NCBI RefSeq assembly: GCF_035083965.1
Contig: NC_089738.1
Location: 5,975,398 to 6,039,397 of the forward strand
DNA length: 64,000 bases
DNA from: Branchiostoma lanceolatum
Taxonomy: Eukaryota; Chordata; Leptocardii; Amphioxiformes; Branchiostomatidae
Reading direction: 5' to 3'
The notes under the pieces were generated by a model. The model did not search any database. It was given only the letters and a program-made list of their open reading frames with translations, and was not told where the DNA came from. Below are positions 1 through 12,725 of this stretch, piece by piece. Made by a program: the position numbers and the translations under genes. The stretch's first letter is position 1. Each line of letters begins with the position of its first letter.

Positions 1-115
1 TACGGTGATTCACACCATTCACCCGGACGGGAGATCTGGCACATCCCCGTCTTGTATGACAGCCAACGAAAGTTGTGTGTCACCCCGTAAGGGGCGGTAT
101 AACCCCGACGGTGCT
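1..115 (+). repeat. Interspersed repeat, 3' part
   Basis: Copy of the 61250-61345 repeat, cut by the window edge; lies in a CEP295 intron. Confidence 0.7.
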
Positions 116-354
116 TAAGTGCGTTGACTGATGATGATGACAGTATAGAGCTTGTGGATGCAAATTTGTAGTCTTTTCACTTCTCCTGTACATGTGCTCT
201 TCAAATTTGAAACTTCAACTAAAGCCAGATGTATGACTCTGTTGTATCAAATCATGATATCAACTTTTGTCAATGTATATCTTCTTGATTTACTTTAAAG
301 CTGCTGGTAATACAAAATGAAGTTTTATTTGGTTGCACTAAGAAAGCTAGTTAC

Positions 355-3300
355 CTGAGGTTGTCTTATGGCTGAGGCTTGGGCTGGCTCTTTGTGCAAC
401 CTGCTCTGTGGCACTCCCATAGAACTTGTCCAAGGTTGCAGTTTGGGCACAACGACGTCCCTGTTGGCTGCAGGTATCTGTGCTGGCCTGCCTGGCTGCC
501 TCTGACTGTGCTGTTCCAGTCTCTCCTGTACCTGTTAATTAAAAGTAAGACCAAACCTTAGAATATGCTGCAATAGTATGGGATCCATATACAAAGAAGG
601 AAAAAGATAAAATGGAGAGGGTGCAGAACCATTAGCTGACAGATTTTTCACGGACAACTATGAGTGCTAGCACCACCAAAATGAAAACAGATCTGCAGTG
701 GATGTCACTCGAAGACAGAAGGAAAATGTCCAGACTATGCATGATCTACAAAATTACTTTAACTGGTACTTTAACTACTAAGTCACCTAATACCAGCCCA
801 GAAAAGAACAAGAATAGCCATGCCTTCAAGTAGTTAGAACTATCAACTTAGATTGATGGGTTAAAAAAAAAAATTGTGTTTTCCTAGAACTATCGTAGAG
901 TTGAAGCTGTTACCATCATGCAAGTACTGTAGGGGGATCCTGACCAGATAGCTTCAAACAATGCATGCAGTTAGATGTGCAAAGGCTAGGTGTAACAGGC
1001 CGTTCAGTGTAATATAACCAGCTGGTGCTGCCGCACCACGTGCCTGCAAAGCTGGTGTGTTACTCTGAAAGGCAGTTATACCGGCTATAAAGATACAGAC
1101 TACGTATATCATATACAAGTACCTTCTTCACAGACTCCTGTCTGGCACGGTACTGCTCTAACAGCTTTTTCTGATGACGCCGAATGGTGATGAGCTCATC
1201 ATCTATTGATGGAGGCCGTGGACCAATCACCGACTGTCTTTCTTCTGGGATGGCAGGCTGTCGACCAACCGTATGCTTTGTTTCATCTACACTTGCAGTA
1301 GGGTGACCAATGGCAGCTTCAGTACTGATGGGCACCTGACCAATGGCAAACGGTCTTGCATCTTCTTTCTGACCGATGAAGGCTGGTCTTTCGGTCTCCT
1401 GCTGCTGGAGAAGGTTATGCTCGAGGAACTGTTGGCGCTGATCGTGGGCAGCACGCTCCTGTTCCAGCTGTTCCAGCAGCTGTCTCCTCTGCTGTTCCAG
1501 CTGCTGCATGAGGTTAAGCTGTTCCTGCTTCTGGTGCTCAAGGTCAGCCATCATCTGATAGATGCAAGTTCAAAGAAAAAAACTTTAAATAACTAAAAGT
1601 GAAACAAGATTTACCTGTACAATTCTGGGAATTCTTACAAAACGGGCGTATAATATACTGATAGGCTTGCCCCTGAGGCGTCTCCAAAAATGTACACAAT
1701 GTTCAAAATTACATGCCTTTTCATCAGAGATATATTTCGCATATTATTAAGGAATTGTTGCATGCTCTTGAGCCATGCTAGCACTAAAAAAAAATTACGG
1801 CTCATATATGGTGGCAAATGTTCATTTCCAGAATGAATGGCACTTTGGCACACAAATCTGTGTGTGTTTTTGGCACACTTTTGACAGAATATAATTTGCC
1901 AAAGAGGCTCGGTGGGCATCACTCCACTGTCAAGTTAGGAAAGTCGTGTGAAGTGCCTTTCCCAAGGGCACAACGCCGGGCTATGAAGAGTATCTATAGG
2001 TTCTGGCCCCAAAGTTTAACGCTCTAATCGTTACGCTACACCACATCATAATGCTATCAATATCATTCTAATGGTAATAAAATTGCTAAGCTTCAATAAA
2101 CTGGTTCTTGTGTTTTCAACATTGCTTCAAGTGAGTGGTGCCATGTGCATTGCATAAATACTGTAAATGCAGAAATGTTCACGATGGCTTTAGCCTTCAT
2201 TTTTGTCCAATACTGTAGCTTTGTGATTAATTTATATCGCTGACACAAACTTAAAACCACCACGAACACTTCATTTTCCTTTCAGCGCGAAATGAAAAGC
2301 ATGCAAACTTAAATGCATTTTACAGTATCAATTCAGTTATTATAAACTTTGGAATATTTCCATTATTGTATCCACCTCCTGGTGTTTGGCAGCCTCTGCT
2401 CTGATCCTCTTAGCCTCTTCTCTGGGGTGCAGCAAGGCTGTGCTTCCTGCAACAATGGTGTCTCCTGTGGTGTCCTGAGAGGTAGAAGCTCCCCCTGTCC
2501 CTGCAGTACCAACCTGGACCACTTCCTCTGCCCCTTCTCTGTCAGGTTGGGAATCCCCTTCAGCTGGGCTGTCCTCCCTCTTTGGAGGGACCTCTTGTGA
2601 AGAAGAAACTAGAGTAGAGAGAAAAAATGTTGACTTTTTAGTTTTTTTCTTGGAAAAAAATGCAAGAGCGAGCATTGCAAGGGTGTGAATCGACAAAGTG
2701 GGGGGATGGCATGGAAGGTACATGTATGGAGTTTTGGACAATTTAACCTTAAAATGGGGCACTCTATAGCTAAGGCTTCATAATTTTCTGAGTGGGAGAG
2801 GCACCCATGTGTAAACTGTGCTGTGTGGTGTAGAAATATGTCGGCTTTTAGACTGTAGGATTTGGATGGTGAACCTTTTTTCCCCTTTGTGTATAAATGC
2901 GGCATCTTGTGAACCACGTGCACCTCACGGGGTCAGGTGGGTGCAGTTCAGTGACCTCTCGCAGAGCACTGTTTCAAAGTGGGCGTGAGGAGCCGATACG
3001 CTGACAGAGTTTTTTGTTTTTTGAGTCATTTGTAGGTTTTACCCTAAACTCAAACAAATTCCTTTTTTCATATTTCTCAAGCGCACCGCATTATAATTTT
3101 TACCGCGTCGAAGCCTTGTGGCCCTTAACTATAGAAATCCCCATATCCCCAAAACTATGTTCTGCTGCCTTAACTGTTAAAACAGACATGTTTTAGACCA
3201 TAACATTAATTTAAAAAAATAGAAGGTTAGACAAATGTACCAGTAACTTGTCCAACCTACCTGTGTCCGTAAAGCTTCCCTCTTCCATCACATCTTTAGG

Positions 3301-6300
3301 CCGAGTCTCCCTCTCAACCAACAATGGACCCTCCCTGTCCACTTCCTGTACAACAGGAAATGGAACCATACTGCTCGCAGAGTCCGGTTCTGGAGCATCC
3401 TGGGAAGATCTGGTCACCCACTCGTCTCTCTGGTTCTTAATCTTGTCCAGTAGTCTCTTAAGGTTTACTGCAGTAGTGAGACAGCGTTTTAGTGAAGTGT
3501 GTGTATAAGTTGTGTACTGGCCTCTTAGTTCTAACCCTCTCCCTGCTTTCTAACTCTGTAACCAATTTGGAATGGACCGTTCCCATCAAACATCATCATC
3601 ATCGGTCGACCCCCGGGGGGGACGGGGTTCATTGAACACCTGGTATTAAACATTTAGAACCCTCTTTTTCGGTTCTGAGTGACACCTCCATCAAAATACC
3701 ACTAGAGGTGTTAGAAATAGAACAGGTGGTGGGGCTTATGGTCCATTGGGTACCAAACAGCTACAGTGTAAATGCAGAAATGTTTGCGGTGGTTTTATGT
3801 TCACTGTTTTCGCCGTAAGGTCTTTGCCGCAAACTTAAAACCACCGCGACCATTGCATTTTCTCCCTACCGCGAAATGAAAACCACGCAAACTTACATGC
3901 ATTTACAGTACATGTACTTCAGAGTGTAAAAACTTCTTTTTTTCCTTTCATGTATCAAACAGTGGTGTATCCGGCCTTATTCAATGATATACAATGTAAT
4001 GTGAATATGAGTGCATACGAGCTGGGTACATAGACACAAGATACAATAATAAACATTATTCATCGATTAATTTTGTTTGTTCATACGTTCCTTCCTTAGT
4101 TCCTTCCTTCACTCATGCCTTCATTGATTCCCTCACCTTCTCTCCGTACAGGTTTGTTGTCCCTTCCAGGACTTTTCAGACCCTTCTCTCTCAGAGACTG
4201 GGCGGCCCGTGCCACACGGACCTCCTGGGGGGTCTCCTCCCCCGGCTCCACCGACAGGTCCAGCGAGGGGTCCCCTCCCGTGGGGGTGGCAGGAGGGGGG
4301 TGGGGATCAAGGGCCAGACTCACATCTCCAACATAACCTATTGGAAGAATTATCAATGTGCTGTGATAAATTGATGTTATTCTTTCTTTTGCTGGATCCT
4401 GAACTATTCATTTAAATACTGTACAATAAAGTCATTGTTTTACTGTACATGTTGTTTTACGTCGTTTTTTGACAGACAAGGACGACGTGGTACTGCGGTA
4501 AAGTCTTTCATAACTTAATTTAACAGTGCCACGTACAGAGAACAATATACCCACTTCTACACCTGGGTGGAGTGAGGAAAGGCGTGTAAAGTGCCTTTTC
4601 CAAGGACACAACATTGGTGGTGACAGGGGATTTGAACCGGGGACCGCTGGGTTCTTGGCCAAACACCCTGCCGTTACGCCACACGACCCCACATTGATTT
4701 ACTTTCAACGTTCTGTTTTGCAGTAGGAGGAAAAAAGGAAAAAGGAGATTTTTTGCGGTGCTTTAAATTCTTAGTTGAAACAATTCTTTAGTAAAGTAGT
4801 CATTCAAGGGAGACATATTCGCAGTGTCATGATTTCGCGTTCGAGAGATTACCATGAAAAAAAAAAAACTACATGATTGTTCATGTTGATGAAGGTTAGA
4901 CATCCAGGTAGTAAGATACGCCAAAAATACTGTTACTCAAGCAACTGGATAAAATTTAGAAACAGTCAGACGTTTCAGACAGCATCTGCTGTCTTTCGTC
5001 AGTCACTGACTGTTTCAAAATTTTATCCAGTTTCTTGAGTAACTATTTTTGGCCTACATGTTCATGTATATATGAGTCTCCAAGGTCTCTTTGCAGAGAG
5101 AGCTGTAAAAGAGGGTACCTACCAGTTTGTGCCATGTACATGTCTTCAAACGCTTGTTCCATGTCCTGCTGTCCCTCTTCCTTCAACTCCAACCGCTGGT
5201 GGGGGGGCCGGAACAAGCTGACCTGTAAGAAAGTCAACATTATCACTTTTGCAGAAGACTGTCATCAAAGACATCATACTCATTCTTCAACAAAAAATAC
5301 ATAACACGCACTAGGACAAACACTTTCATGGGGGTAATAAACATGTAACCAATATCATTGAAGAGATTGAAGAATATTCTAGCTATAGTGACATGTAGCA
5401 AATAGCAATTAAGGAACTGCTAAGAAGATGGACAATCTTATAATATCATAGATATAAAACAACTTTGAAGTGCAATATACTGTCTGCATTTTTCTTGCAT
5501 GTTTCACTGAACTTATTAATAAGTACTATTGACTGACCGGCATGTTGGCAATGACCTGACGTCGATGTTGACGGTCCTGACGCTGAAGGTCACTCAGGTC
5601 GTGCAGCAGCTGTTCATGATCCTGTACAGCAAGAATTAAACAAATCTGGCATCACCATCTTTAAAGTTTAATAATTATGTATCACATAAAAAATGTATAA
5701 AAATTGTTTTTACCATATACTCCACTGCATGAATTTTTGGATTGCCTTGATTAACATACTGTCATCCCTGACCATATGACAGTCAGTTTTCAGTAAACCA
5801 GTCTTGTTCTTAGTTTTTTCCTTACAACAATCCTTGTACAACATATATTGAATACGATCTTCCTAATTCCTTTTGGCAACACTGTATAGTAGATCATGCC
5901 AAAGTGAATACAGGTACAGGTATGGCCATGATGACAGGTTTCATACTATTAGGTACTTAACTCTTAATGCAGAAATGTTCACAGGGATTTAAGTTCGCCG
6001 TAGGGAGAAAAGAGACTGTTCGCTGTGGTTTTGAGTTTGCAAACATAAAACCACTGCAAATATTTCTGCATTTATGGTATTCTTTACTTTGAAGATTAGC
6101 AAGAAATCTACCTTGCTATAAACAGAAACGTCACCACTTTTAGAACATTACCTTGTCTAGTCGCACACGATGGAGAGCATGTTTATGTCTTAGCCGAGCT
6201 TTCTCCGTCTGTTCGTGTTTTACTCTTTGTTCCTGGTCTTCCAGATCCTGCAATCTCTCGAACTCTTCAACTGCTGCTGTTTTAGCATCACCCTAGGGGA

Positions 6301-9142
6301 TACATTATACATTGGCATCAGTAAACATTATGTTACAGTACAAATTACAATGAAGTGACAACAAAGAATCTTCCATCAAAACAAATACTAATAAAAATAC
6401 ACCATACAAGACATTTAGGGGGCTATGCATTTTCTAATTGATTTGGTAGTCATGCTAGAATTTCTACTTAATAAAACCTTTGCAATGAATGGCTAAGTGA
6501 TTAGATTGTTCATTTTGCTTTTAATAGATCTTGAGTTCGATCCGTAGCCAAGTCATACCAAATACTTTTAAAATGGTACATAGTACTACATACTGCCTTC
6601 TCTACTTAGCACTCAGCACTTGGGACTTGGGAGTTGAACAAACACCACTAACAGTGGACTAGCCCCCTGCTGTAGTGATTGCACAATGTTGTGTGGCCCA
6701 GCGCTGAAGAAACAAAGATGGGTGCCACCCTATGCATCAACTGGTGCGTGGGGTCGTGCGGCACAACGGCAGAGCTACGGCTCAGAGCCAAGTAGTCCTG
6801 GGTTCGAATCCTATGATGTCACTGATCCTGTGCCCTTGGAAAAGTCATTTTACACGACTCTCCTCACTCCACCAAGGTGTAAATGGTATGTGATTTTTGT
6901 TGGGTAAGGTTGTATTGAGGTAACCTGGTGGTGCCGAATGGCAGCTGCCCAGACCCTGGTGAGTTCCACAAAACGCAAATGTGTTGCCCATGTGTATCTG
7001 TTGCCCATGTGTATTATGATTGTGATTATTGTAAACCCTGCACCAATTCAGCACTAGAAAATAAAATATAAGGCTGCCATTGCACAGGTAATTTCTGACA
7101 ATAAAAACCATTATTAATCTCTCTCTCTCTCTTCTCTCCATTTAAACGTCTCTTATTCCCCATCATATGGGGGTTGGACGTGCTTACACATGGATGGGGG
7201 AGCTCCAGAACTCCTCATCAAGTGCAAGTCTTTTTTGTAGCAAGAGTTTTTACGGCTGGATGCCCTTCCTAACGCCAACCAAACCCCTTATGCAGGGATG
7301 AGGACATGGGAAATATGGAGTAGAATTTCCCAAGGCACAACGTCTGGGTGCATGTCCAGACATGTCTGGGTATACCCCTGGAGATTGAACCTGGGTCTCA
7401 TTGGTTCATAGCCGGATGCACTGACACTATGCCACACAGACGCCACATTATGACTAACTATAATTTCTAGTACCTACCTGTTCTTGTTCCTCAGCCTTCT
7501 CTGCATACCCAGTGGGCATGTGGAAGTGTGTGGTGGACAGGGCGTCTGCATCTGTGAACCTCACAGGACGATTAAGCTGCTTCAGGTCTATGTCCTGCAC
7601 AAAAACACATGTTGTTTAAAAAAAACAATAGCAGATTTCTGCTAGACCAATTGGTTAATATTCACTTGTCTCTATGAACTTGAAAACTTTCCGACAAGAA
7701 TGTTTAAAGCCTTTAGTAAGATGTACATGTAAGAATAATTGACACAAGCATATATTTTTGTACAACAGATGTTCTGTAGAATGGCTTTTCTGCAGCTGTT
7801 AACTGAATCGAAGTACAAGATGACATACCTGTAAGGGGTCAGGTTTGGGAGGGGGGAGGCTGGCTATACGAGCTGCTCTTTCCTTCTCCTCCTCAAGTGC
7901 TGCTTTCCTGCAAGACAAAATTCAACAAAAGATTTCTTTGCTCCCCTCTTAATCAAAGATCTAGAGTTTTGAGCAAGATCTAGAGTAACAGTGCTTAAAC
8001 AAATTTTAAGCTGCTGTGGCTTAGCAATTTCAGTAATACATGTATCTAGACTAAGTATATGATATTGCACATTTGTGTCACATTATCGATTAAAACAGAT
8101 AGAGTTGGACATCATATTGGTCATGTCCCCTTAAGTTACATGAGGTGGTTGTTTAGGGATATCATACCTTGAGACAATGTGAGCTTTCTCTCCTTGCTCC
8201 TTCTGTTCCCTAAGGACCCTTAAGGCCCTCACGGCTTTAACATGTCGCTCATCCGCCTTCCTCTGATCCTCCACAGCCATGGCAAACCTCAGGTCATAGT
8301 CTGGCACCTTGGCAGGGAAAATATATAATAGAGGGTGACCAAGCTTAAGCAGGCTATTAGCTAGCAAGGTGTCAGGGCGTCTTCTGGACAATCAGAATTT
8401 AGATGCCCTTGTGTTGCAGGAGAGGCCCAGAGGACACCCTGTTTCCTTGGTAATTACATACACATGTACTAGTACATGTGTTACCCGTACACATACTGGC
8501 CAATGATTTTTTTATTAGCCTCTACCAGGCCCCGTCCTATCGCTGGGAAAATAGTAGAAATCGGCCGAGGTAGACCGCTATACAGGGTAGTACATTTAGT
8601 ACATTATTGATAATGGAGCTTCATTGTATAGCAGACTACCCTGTAAAGCGGAGTACCTCGGCCGATTTCTACTATTTTCTGTTACTGTACTCCTTTTTTT
8701 ATTCATACCGGACACTGAGACTACAGTACATACATGTACAAATTGATGCAAAGCTACTAGATAATTGACAATTATTCATAGAGCCCATTGGGGAATTCTG
8801 GTTCTGCCCCACCTCCCCCCCCCCCCAATTTTGGACGCCACTTAATTATAGTACAAATCCTGGCTAAAAACTTGTGTAAGGGAATCATTCTGTATAATAG
8901 TTGAACAATCATCTTACATTTTCTTTGGCCTCCTGATGTGCTTCTCCTACTTTCTTGACACTGCTGTCATATAGGGTCTGTAGGGACCTCTGCTTCTCCT
9001 GCTGTTCATGATGCCACTCTTCCTGCAAAGACAGTTCATTCACAATCAATTTCACATACAAGTCACATGCTTACATCAGGGTTAAATGATGGAATTTTCA
9101 AATCCATTGCAATGGATTAGACATATACTGGTAAGTGCAGGC

Positions 9143-9207
<65 letters not shown>

Positions 9208-10534
9208 AACACACAAAAACACACACACATGTACATATCAATAGCCAAGACTGCAATTGACAATCCAGTCATACCTTGCACATGTGTATACAGGGAAATA
9301 TGTAATGTAGTGCACACACTACATACATGTATTATTAATGGGTTTCTGTATGGCTAACTAGTAAGAATATGTGTTAGCCTGGAAACCATACCATCAGGAG
9401 CCCCCCTGTAATCTACGACTGGTAGAGACTGGTCGCCAGGCTATCATTATCAATGTGTAGGATGGAGGGACAAACCTTCAGTTCTGCTGCTATCTTGCTG
9501 ATCTGTTGTTCCTTTCTATCCTTCACATCCTTCCTCACCTGACTGGCAAATGCCTTTTCCTGCTCTCTCACCTGCAAAAAGTGATAATTATAATTACCTT
9601 CGCCGAGAAGGTTATGCAGAGGATAGCGTGTGTGTGTGTGTATGTATGTAAAGAAGCAGAATAACTGGAGAAGGCCTGGATGGATTGTCTTCATATTTGG
9701 TAGGAGGGTAGATCTTGATGAGACCTGGAAATGATTAGATTTTTTAATGATACAAACGATAGAAAGGAATTCTAGTTTCCATTAAGTTAACATACAGAAC
9801 AGGAGTCCTTACAAGTAGCTTAAGCCACAGACATTGTCATCTAGAGATGATCTAAATATGTTAATGTTGTTAGTCTATGAAATCTGATTGGTTTTTGCAA
9901 TTAGCAATTCATTTTTTTCCGACCAATGTAGCAACTGATGTTTCTCCCTTTGAAAAACATACTGTCAATATTGCCGACATATAGTCAAGGACGAAGTGGC
10001 TACTAACAGGATGATCCTGTCAGCAGTAGACAAATTTGCACTGCTCACAGGATCATCCTGTCAATAGCTATCCTGTCAATAGATATCTTATTAATACCAT
10101 AGTGACACCAAATTCTTATTGACAGGAATATCCTGTCCATAGTGCCAACAAATTCTTATTGACAGGAATATCCTGTCCATAGTGCCAACAAATTCTTATT
10201 GACAGGAACACCCTTTCCATAGTGCCAACGAATTCTTATTGACAGGAACAACCATTCCTGTCAATAAGAATGTAAATTGGCATTATTGACAGGATGTTCC
10301 TGTCAATAAGAATAACTTGCCAACACATTCTTATTGACAGGAACGTTTTGTCAAAAGTTAAGTTATAACTTATAGCATAGGCCAAACAAGAATTGTTTCT
10401 CCTAGTTTTACCTGCTGTAACCTAAGTTTCCGCCTTCTTTCCTTTTCGTCTTGGATGAGACGGGCCTCCTCGTTTGGACTGAGTTTCAGGAGCCGCCTGC
10501 TGGCCACTTTACGTTTCACCTTGGACTGCTGCAT
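355..10534 (-). CDS. CEP295: CEP295-like centrosomal protein, 5' 14 coding exons (partial)
   Basis: Coding exons in transcript order: 10534-10412, 9571-9476, 9022-8918, 8307-8168, 7907-7829, 7594-7478, 6292-6152, 5621-5538, 5222-5123, 4337-4137, 3467-3261, 2608-2376, 1554-1123, 525-355. All junctions are GT-AG and the phases join into 743 in-frame codons. The start is the ATG at 10534, giving MQQSKVKRKVASRRLLKLSP, which matches the vertebrate CEP295 N-terminus (KRKV...RLSPNEEA). Other family matches are VREQEKAF (exon 2), ASLPPPKPDPL (exon 5), EQAFEDMYMAQTG (exon 9), VNLKRLLDKIKNQR (exon 11), ALLHPREEAKRIRAEAAKHQ (exon 12) and the Gln-rich coil of exon 13. The protein is charged and mostly coiled coil, with a less ordered Pro/Glu-rich stretch in exons 10-12. 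CEP295 family proteins act in centriole-to-centrosome conversion and centriole wall stability. The 3' part, including any C-terminal ALMS motif, lies left of the window. A 5' noncoding exon probably ends at the GTAAGA donor at 11434. Confidence 0.93.
1930..2035 (-). mobile_element. Diverged tRNA-derived SINE fragment
   Basis: Minus strand GTGGTGTAGCGTAACGATTA head and GTTGTGCCCTTGGGAAAGGC body; the B box is damaged. Confidence 0.65.
2160..2327. mobile_element. MITE, ACTGTAAATGCA family, copy 1
   Basis: Inverted ends ACTGTAAATGCAGAAATGTT and AATGCATTTTACAGTA with AAAACCACC/GGTGGTTTT-like inner repeats; CEP295 intron. Confidence 0.8.
3762..3910. mobile_element. MITE, ACTGTAAATGCA family, copy 2
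   Basis: TACAGTGTAAATGCAGAAAT to ATGCATTTACAGTA, inner GCGGTGGTTTTATG and AAAACCACCGCG. The least diverged copy with its ends. Confidence 0.85.
4562..4700 (-). mobile_element. tRNA-derived SINE head
   Basis: Minus strand GGGGTCGTGTGGCGTAACGG has a perfect A box (TGGCGTAACGG), then GGTTCAAATCC as B box, then the body GTTGTGTCCTTGGAAAAGGC and CTCACTCCACCCAGGTGTA. Confidence 0.8.
4882..5055. repeat. Interspersed repeat GTTAGACATCCAGG family, full copy
   Basis: Hairpin-like unit starting GATGAAGGTTAGACATCCAG, with CAACTGGATAAAATTT and inverse TTTTATCCAGTT. Relatives: 10605-10665, 10998-11190, 38062-38200, 42380-42480 with 42700-42770, 47234-47370 and 51648-51785. The lectin intron copies were carried along by the tandem duplication. 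Confidence 0.8.
5962..6078. mobile_element. MITE, ACTGTAAATGCA family, degraded copy 3
   Basis: CTTAATGCAGAAATGTTCAC to ATTTCTGCATTTATGGTA; the inner part is shortened. Confidence 0.7.
6485..6625 (+). mobile_element. Second SINE family, diverged copy
   Basis: GAGTTCGATCC B box, then CATACCAAATACTTTTAAAATGGTACATAG and CTTAGCACTCAGCACTTGGG, parallel to the 60.6-kb copy. Confidence 0.6.
6741..6900 (+). mobile_element. tRNA-derived SINE head
   Basis: Plus strand: GGGGTCGTGCGGCACAACGG, B box GGTTCGAATCC, body CTGTGCCCTTGGAAAAGTCA and CTCACTCCACCAAGGTGTA. Same family as 4562-4700. Confidence 0.8.
7140..7445 (-). mobile_element. tRNA-derived SINE, near full length
   Basis: On the minus strand a tRNA-like head (GTGTGGCATAGTGTCAGTGC, B-box-like GGTTCAATCTCC) is followed by the shared body CGTTGTGCCTTGGGAAA and, further on, GGCGTTAGGAAGGGCATCCA, a segment I recall from SINE-like repeats of many animals. 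It ends in an AG-rich tail. The most complete of the SINE copies here. Confidence 0.75.
8330..8460 (-). repeat. Interspersed repeat GACGCCCTG family
   Basis: GTGTCAGGGCGTCTTCTGGACA and AGAGGACACCCTGTTTCCTT recur inverted at 18650-18785. Borders are unclear. Confidence 0.6.
8547..8679. mobile_element. Small foldback MITE
   Basis: GAAAATAGTAGAAATCGGCC at the left is inverted exactly at the right, with a second inner pair around CCGCT..ACAGGGTAGT. CEP295 intron. A half copy of the same end is at 22854-22874. Confidence 0.8.
9144..9232. repeat. (CA)n microsatellite
   Basis: About 90 bp of CA dinucleotides, slightly impure at the right, in a CEP295 intron. Confidence 0.95.
10005..10350. repeat. 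Tandem array, ~40-bp unit, in CEP295 intron
   Basis: Starts with the same AGGATGATCCTGTCAGCAGTAGA segment type seen at 16740, then changes to a 40-bp unit with CTTATTGACAGGAATATCCTGTC. The dyad GACAGGA..TCCTGTC is kept in most units. It lies between coding exons 1 and 2 of CEP295. Confidence 0.8.
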
Positions 10535-11432
10535 GTCAGCAGAGCGTCCTTAATTCCTGTACTGAAGGAGGAGGAACACCGAAAGACACATACGTACAGT
10601 TAGTTGAGTCACACAAGCAACTGGATTAAATTTTTAAAACACTAAACAGTCAGACGTTTCAAACAGCATTTATATCTATATTTATATGTTAAAATTGTAT
10701 CTTTGTTAAGCTGTGCAGCGCCATTACAGGTTTGGGTAGCAAAACCTTTGTTGGATCCGTTGGCATGTGTGGTGGTCGCCATCTTGAATTGTGACGTCAC
10801 AGGGTCGCCATACCATTTATTGGGAGGGGTGTTTTTTTTGTACCGGTCGCTAGCGTTCTCGCTATTTTTTACAAATCGGCACATAACTATCACATATTCA
10901 AGTCAAATAAAAAGAAAAATTCAATACCAATTCATAATAATAAAAAGACCACGTAATCGCTAAACTAACATAGTAAACCTGAAGTATATGTACTAGTACG
11001 TTGATGAAGGTTAGACATCCAGGTAATAAGATACGCCAAAAATAGTTACTCAAGCAACTGGATAAGATTTTGAAACAGTCAGACGTTTCAGACAGCATCC
11101 ACTGTCTTTCGTCAGTGACTAACGATAGGACTGAGAACACCAGTAGAAGTATATGTTGCACAAATTTAACTCTAGTTTTAAAACAGCCAGACGTTTCAGA
11201 CAGCAAATTGCGCTATCTTTCGTCAAGTGAGCTATAGGAAAGAACTGGAGAACTAAGTTTTATACCAAAACTTTGAGGAACATACTAGTACATGATGTTA
11301 ACATAATAACTTTTACAGTTCTTCCAGAAAAATGGCTAAATGACGTTTACTACCAATGCGTGGGGAGGGGGGCAACTTTACCATCTTTTCGAAAACTCGA
11401 GTTAAAGTAAACATGAGCTACCCTGTGATCTT

Positions 11433-11866
11433 ACCTTATAAAGCTGCAATCTTCTTCATTTCCAGCATACGTAGGAGATAGAAGAATGGACATATGACTC
11501 AGAAATTCAAGAAACCACGTCTATTTTCGTCGCGGACATTTCCTGACGAAATCGTTGAGTTTCAAAAATGGCGATTCAAAACACCCGCTTTGATTTTACG
11601 ACAGTTGTACAGTCGTAAATGTCGACTAGACATAAACATTCCACGTAGGTTCATTTATACGATAATCATAAGTAATATGTAAGTGCCATAAATATTATAG
11701 ATTATGATTTGTGGAAAATCTGTGGAAGATAAAGACAACTGAAGCTTTTTTCGTCTCAGACTGCTTAATTTGGTGTTGTTTATTTTGACCGCTTTGCGGT
11801 AATTTTTCCCACTATTCTTTGCGCATTACAGACAGACAACAACAGTCTTTTGGAAGACTTAGCTTG
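11433..11866. promoter_or_regulatory. Probable bidirectional CEP295/SMCO4 promoter with two noncoding first exons
   Basis: CEP295 (minus) and SMCO4 (plus) diverge from here. On the minus strand a good donor (AAG|GTAAGAT) ends a likely CEP295 leader exon at 11435; its acceptor would be at 10557-10558, 22 bases before the CEP295 start codon. On the plus strand a donor TTG|GTGAGT ends a likely SMCO4 leader exon at 11866. About 430 bp lie between the two donors, typical of a shared promoter. I see no clear TATA box. Exon 5' ends are unknown; assignment rests on splice signals and gene order only. Confidence 0.4.
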
Positions 11867-12244
11867 GTGAGTTTTTAAAGTTATTTTTTTCACAAATAAA
11901 CGCAAAGATACACAATAGAAAGGTTTTCCAGTTGTTCTTAGGTGTAAAAACGTCCCCTTTGTGTAACAAATTTGGATCAGAAGCTATGATTTGTTGAAAA
12001 ACAGACGCCGTGTTTGAAAAGTGGGAGGGGGGCACAGCTCTCTCGAGTTGTTACACGCAAACTGAAACTTCAGCATATGGTTTGTAAAGTCAAGGACATT
12101 TTATATATAGGACCCTGGTAAAGTGTATGATATGAGGGCGGAAAAATTGTACATACAGAGGGTCACAGAGCCTAGTGATGCTTTAAGTTTAAAACTTAAA
12201 GTATCACTCGAAGGTGTAGGGTCATACACGTACAAAATATTATC

Positions 12245-12725
12245 GGGGAGGGAGTGCTGAAATCAGATCCCATTCAGATCCTGTATAAACAAGGAACAAA
12301 AACAGGCATAAAACTACACTTACCAGTATTTCAATGTCCCAAAACTTCCACCCAATGAACAGCCAAACATGTCTAGTTGCTGTTTTTGCAAAAAGCAGGG
12401 GTTTGACTCCTGCCTTCTGAAGCGATATTGGCCATCGAACGTAAACAACCACTGACCTTTGAACCGGCAGCTGGGAGACACTGGTCTGGCCCGGGATGGA
12501 AAACCCCCTCCCAGATGATGTAATTCTAAACCACCACAAGTGGCAAAGGTCACAATTTTTTTCTGGATTTGAAAAGTAAACATATGTCTGGTCCCCCTGC
12601 CTGAAAACTGGCCAAAAGCGACCAAAGAGTTCACCAGGAAAAAATTCTCAAAAATAATAACAAGAAAATAAACGTGGACCTTCAAACTGGGCTTTCTGCG
12701 CATGTCTATTAAGAGGTCCCTCCCC
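12245..12725 (+). repeat. Left 481-bp direct terminal repeat of the 4.4-kb element
   Basis: Begins GGGGAGGGAGTGCTG and ends GGTCCCTCCCC; nearly identical to 16165-16645. Long minus-strand reading frames cross both copies but look like by-products of conservation. The segment GGTTTGACTCC near 12415 resembles a pol III B box with one mismatch. The repeat is followed by TTACAGG on its inner side. Confidence 0.85.

Noticed and set aside
12320-12703. 127-codon minus-strand frame, present again at 16240-16623
   Set aside because: Same frame in both copies only because the terminal repeats are identical; it has low-complexity hydrophobic starts and no family features.
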